64,000 nucleotides of DNA from CAZONU01 sp965370045 (lineage in GTDB: Bacteria; Planctomycetota; SZUA-567; JAKLDR01): contig CBDUSI010000001.1 of the NCBI GenBank assembly GCA_965370045.1, forward strand, positions 31,654-95,653, given 5' to 3'. The position numbers and the translations under genes were made by a program. Shown here one piece after another: positions 62,006 through 64,000 of the stretch; the stretch's first letter is position 1, and each line of letters starts with the position of its first letter. Under the pieces are notes generated by a model. That model had not been told where the DNA came from. It made no database searches and saw nothing but the letters and a program-made list of their open reading frames with translations.

Positions 62006-62033
62006 CTGCAATCTCCCTCCGGCGGAGGTGCAC
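62006..62033 (+). promoter_or_regulatory. Conserved leader element CTGCAATCTCC, copy 3
   Basis: CTGCAATCTCC at 62006-62016 is followed by a CCTCC-GGC-GGAGG hairpin that would cover the GGAGG site at 62024-62028. It lies 28 nt before an in-frame ATG at 62034. Confidence 0.55.
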
Positions 62034-62063
62034 ATGCGCGGCAGGCGCGAAGGAGGGATGGCA

Positions 62064-64000
62064 GTGCATAAGAGGCTGATCTGCGCGATGGCGTTCTTGC
62101 TGGCCACATCAACCATGCTGCCCGAGAGCGGGGCGGCGGAGTTCGAGGTGAAGCTCAGCGTCACCGAGCCGGCCGGCGCCGCCCGCAAGTCCGGGCCGAT
62201 GTCCGGGGGCATCCCGCTGCCCCGGGGAGCCTTCAAGAAAGGCCAGCCGTTCGCCGTCTTCAAGGACGGCAAGGAAATCCCCAGCCAGGTGAGCCCGCTG
62301 GTCGTCGAGACCGACGGCACGCTGCGCTGGGTGCTGGTCGACTTCCAGGACGACGTGGCCGCGAAGGCGACGAACACCTACGTCCTCAAGGCAATTGCTC
62401 CCAAGGCCAGGCCGGCGACGGCGCTGGTGGTGACCGACGGCGCCGGCGCGGTCACCGTGGACACCGGCAAGATGAAGTTCACGATCGAGAAGAAGAAGCC
62501 CTTCGGCCTCTTTAGTTCCGTCGAGGCTGGCGGCAAGCCGGCCGTCACCGGCGGCGAGGTCAGCTACGTGCAGATGCAGGGCCGCAAGAAGTACGACGAC
62601 GGCGGCAAGTGGACGCCCAAGAAGATCGTTGCCGGGGCGCCGGATTCGGTGAAGGTCTGGTACGCTGGCCCAATGCGCGTCACCATCGAGGTCAAGGGAC
62701 GCTTCGCGGACGATCCGCTCAAGGCCCAGTACAAGGCCTGGATCACAGCCTGGGCGGGCCAGAGCCGGGTGCACGTCAAATATAAGCTGTGCAATTCCAA
62801 CCCGGATCAGTTCTGCGTGATCCTGGCCAACCGGTCGACCATTGAGTTGCAGTTGAAGGAAACGCCGGAGAAGACGCTGCTGGGCGCGGAGAAGCCCCTG
62901 GAAGGCGCCTGGGTGCACCAGGGATTGCTCGCGGGCGGAAAGGAAGCGGCCAGGGCCGGCTCGGGGAGCAAAGTCCTGTGGTCCGGGGCTCGCGCCGGCG
63001 GTTGGATCGCGGCGTGCGGAGGGAAGAATAGCATCTTCGCTTGCGACCAGCTGTTTTTCATGGACCCGGCCCGGCGGTTAGCCGTCGAGGGAACCAGCCT
63101 TCGCCTGGAGGGCATCGCCCAGGCCTTCGACGGCAAGGGGCGGCCCTGGCTGACGAAGGAGGGCCGCTGGCTGATCGACTGCGCGCACCACAGCTCGGAA
63201 TACCTGATCGACTTCGCCGCGCCGGAGGGCGGGGCGGAACTCGCCGCGCTGGCCGAGGCTGCCCGCGGCCGCCTGCATCTGCGCGCGCCCGGTCGGTACT
63301 ACAGCGCCTGCGACGCCTTGAGCATAGGCCGCTTCGGCACCCTCGCCGAAGAGAAGGCCACCTACGACAAGTGGGGCATGGACTGGAAATCCATTGGCAA
63401 GAAGTACGGGCCGGAGCCGCAGTGCAAGGAGGCCCGCAAGGTAGGGCGCTTCGCGTTCGTGCGCCACGTAAGCAACCACGGGGACAGCGAGGCCGACAGC
63501 ACCGAGGGTACGGTACTTATGTATCTGCGAAGCGGCGATCCCGACTGGTGGGAGTACGCCCAGGCCTGGGCCCGCTACCACTCGGACCTGCACGTCCTGC
63601 GCAGCGACGGGTGGAAGTGGAAAGACGGCGATTGCCACTTCAGACCCGGCATGCGCGGCTGCCAGCCGCGGCGCAAGAAGTTCAACTTCGTGTTCGGCAA
63701 ACCCACCGGCCGTCACAACGAAATGCGGAAGTTCCCCACGCCCGAGGGCAAGGACCTCTCCGCGGACGCCGGCTCGCAGCTGTGTCTCTGTCACATCTAC
63801 GGCACGGGGTTGGCCGACTACTATTGCCTGACCGGCGACCGCGACGCGCTGGAGGCGCTCACTGACAACGTGGAGGTCGGGGCCAACGTCTACAAGAAGT
63901 TGGTGCCCGGCAAGAGCAAGGGGATCGGCGGGGACCGCAGGTTCACCCGGCCCTTCATGCTCACGGCGCGCGCCGCCATGGTCGATCCCGCCAACGAGGA
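62064..64000 (+). CDS. Secreted PL26 rhamnogalacturonan-lyase-like protein, truncated by window end
   Basis: The open frame runs off the window, giving about 645 residues. A signal peptide-like segment ('LICAMAFLLATSTML') precedes the PL26 N-terminal and central regions. These are nearly identical at first to the preceding paralogue, then diverge but keep 'DCAHHSSEYLIDF', 'HVSNHGDSEADSTEGTVLMYLRSG' and 'CLCHIYGTGLADYYCLTGDRDALEA'. The start is uncertain: GTG 62064 has AGGAGG with ideal 7-nt spacing, while ATG 62034 has GGAGG 5 nt upstream and sits at the same distance from the leader element as in the other two genes. Part of the C-terminal toroid and any FN3 tail lie beyond the window. Confidence 0.8.
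   Translation, partial: MHKRLICAMAFLLATSTMLPESGAAEFEVKLSVTEPAGAARKSGPMSGGIPLPRGAFKKGQPFAVFKDGKEIPSQVSPLVVETDGTLRWVLVDFQDDVAAKATNTYVLKAIAPKARPATALVVTDGAGAVTVDTGKMKFTIEKKKPFGLFSSVEAGGKPAVTGGEVSYVQMQGRKKYDDGGKWTPKKIVAGAPDSVKVWYAGPMRVTIEVKGRFADDPLKAQYKAWITAWAGQSRVHVKYKLCNSNPDQFCVILANRSTIELQLKETPEKTLLGAEKPLEGAWVHQGLLAGGKEAARAGSGSKVLWSGARAGGWIAACGGKNSIFACDQLFFMDPARRLAVEGTSLRLEGIAQAFDGKGRPWLTKEGRWLIDCAHHSSEYLIDFAAPEGGAELAALAEAARGRLHLRAPGRYYSACDALSIGRFGTLAEEKATYDKWGMDWKSIGKKYGPEPQCKEARKVGRFAFVRHVSNHGDSEADSTEGTVLMYLRSGDPDWWEYAQAWARYHSDLHVLRSDGWKWKDGDCHFRPGMRGCQPRRKKFNFVFGKPTGRHNEMRKFPTPEGKDLSADAGSQLCLCHIYGTGLADYYCLTGDRDALEALTDNVEVGANVYKKLVPGKSKGIGGDRRFTRPFMLTARAAMVDPANE
62250..62590 (+). repeat. 341-bp perfect direct repeat, copy 2
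   Basis: Second copy of the block at 59169-59509, in the same reading frame and the same position of the PL26 N-terminal region. Confidence 0.88.

Noticed and set aside
1..64000. tRNA, rRNA, CRISPR or complete insertion sequence
   Set aside because: I saw no cloverleaf-like sequence, rRNA segment, spacer array, transposase or terminal inverted repeats by reading. A tRNAscan-SE and ISfinder search would be decisive and was not available.

Overview
The window is about 64 kb of high-GC bacterial chromosome. The gene content points to an uncultured member of the Planctomycetes-Verrucomicrobia-Chlamydiae superphylum, most likely Planctomycetota or a close relative. The evidence is three long ECF sigma factors with a hydrophobic segment and large C-terminal domains, a 2,035-residue Hanks-type kinase with beta-propellers, secretin-N-like and HEAT-repeat proteins, and many polysaccharide-active enzymes. 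This placement is inference from content; no rRNA gene is present.

Layout. 1-12.2 kb is mostly housekeeping: the 3' end of der, a secretin-N-like protein, an AGE-family epimerase, dnaE, a zinc-ribbon rhomboid protease, an EamA-type transporter and an LplT-PlsC-acyl-ACP synthetase fusion. 12.2-21.5 kb holds a lipoprotein, a lysine/proline-rich zinc-ribbon repeat protein, a heparinase II/III-type lyase, and a tightly overlapping operon of ExbB/TolQ-like, ExbD/TolR-like, TPR and riboflavin synthase genes. 21.6-24.5 kb is a lower-GC accessory island with a single-chain DUF262 (GmrSD-like) protein and a small HTH protein. The HTH gene has a perfect consensus sigma-70 promoter enclosed by an inverted repeat. 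24.5-37.3 kb, mostly on the minus strand, holds a TolB-like propeller, argH, two sigma-factor fusions, a Gfo/Idh/MocA oxidoreductase, a VWA membrane protein and a double-propeller glutaminyl cyclase. 37.5-46 kb (plus) carries a DUF4091 glycosidase-like protein, a GAF-like small protein and the giant kinase.

46-64 kb reads as a pectin/rhamnogalacturonan utilisation locus. An amidohydrolase, a fucose/arabinose-isomerase-like protein, an FGGY kinase and a class II aldolase form a minus-strand operon. It is divergent from a PocR-AraC regulator. These are followed by a secreted PL1 pectate lyase with HEAT repeats and three tandem PL26-type (PcRGLX/YetA-like) genes. The first PL26 gene is fused in frame to an N-terminal ECF sigma factor through a transmembrane segment, and the next two encode secreted paralogues. 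All three share a leader element (CTGCAATCTCC) 28-31 nt before the first candidate start codon.

The most interesting candidate system is the family of three membrane-tethered sigma factors (27.7-30.1, 35.4-37.2 and 55.4-58.9 kb). Each has an ECF sigma factor, a conserved juxtamembrane hydrophobic segment and a different C-terminal sensor-like domain: Cys-rich plus Ig-like, an alpha/beta hydrolase lacking its catalytic Ser and His, or a full rhamnogalacturonan-lyase-like domain. I infer a one-polypeptide design in which an enzyme-derived domain outside the membrane senses a substrate and the sigma factor inside reprogrammes transcription of the neighbouring genes.
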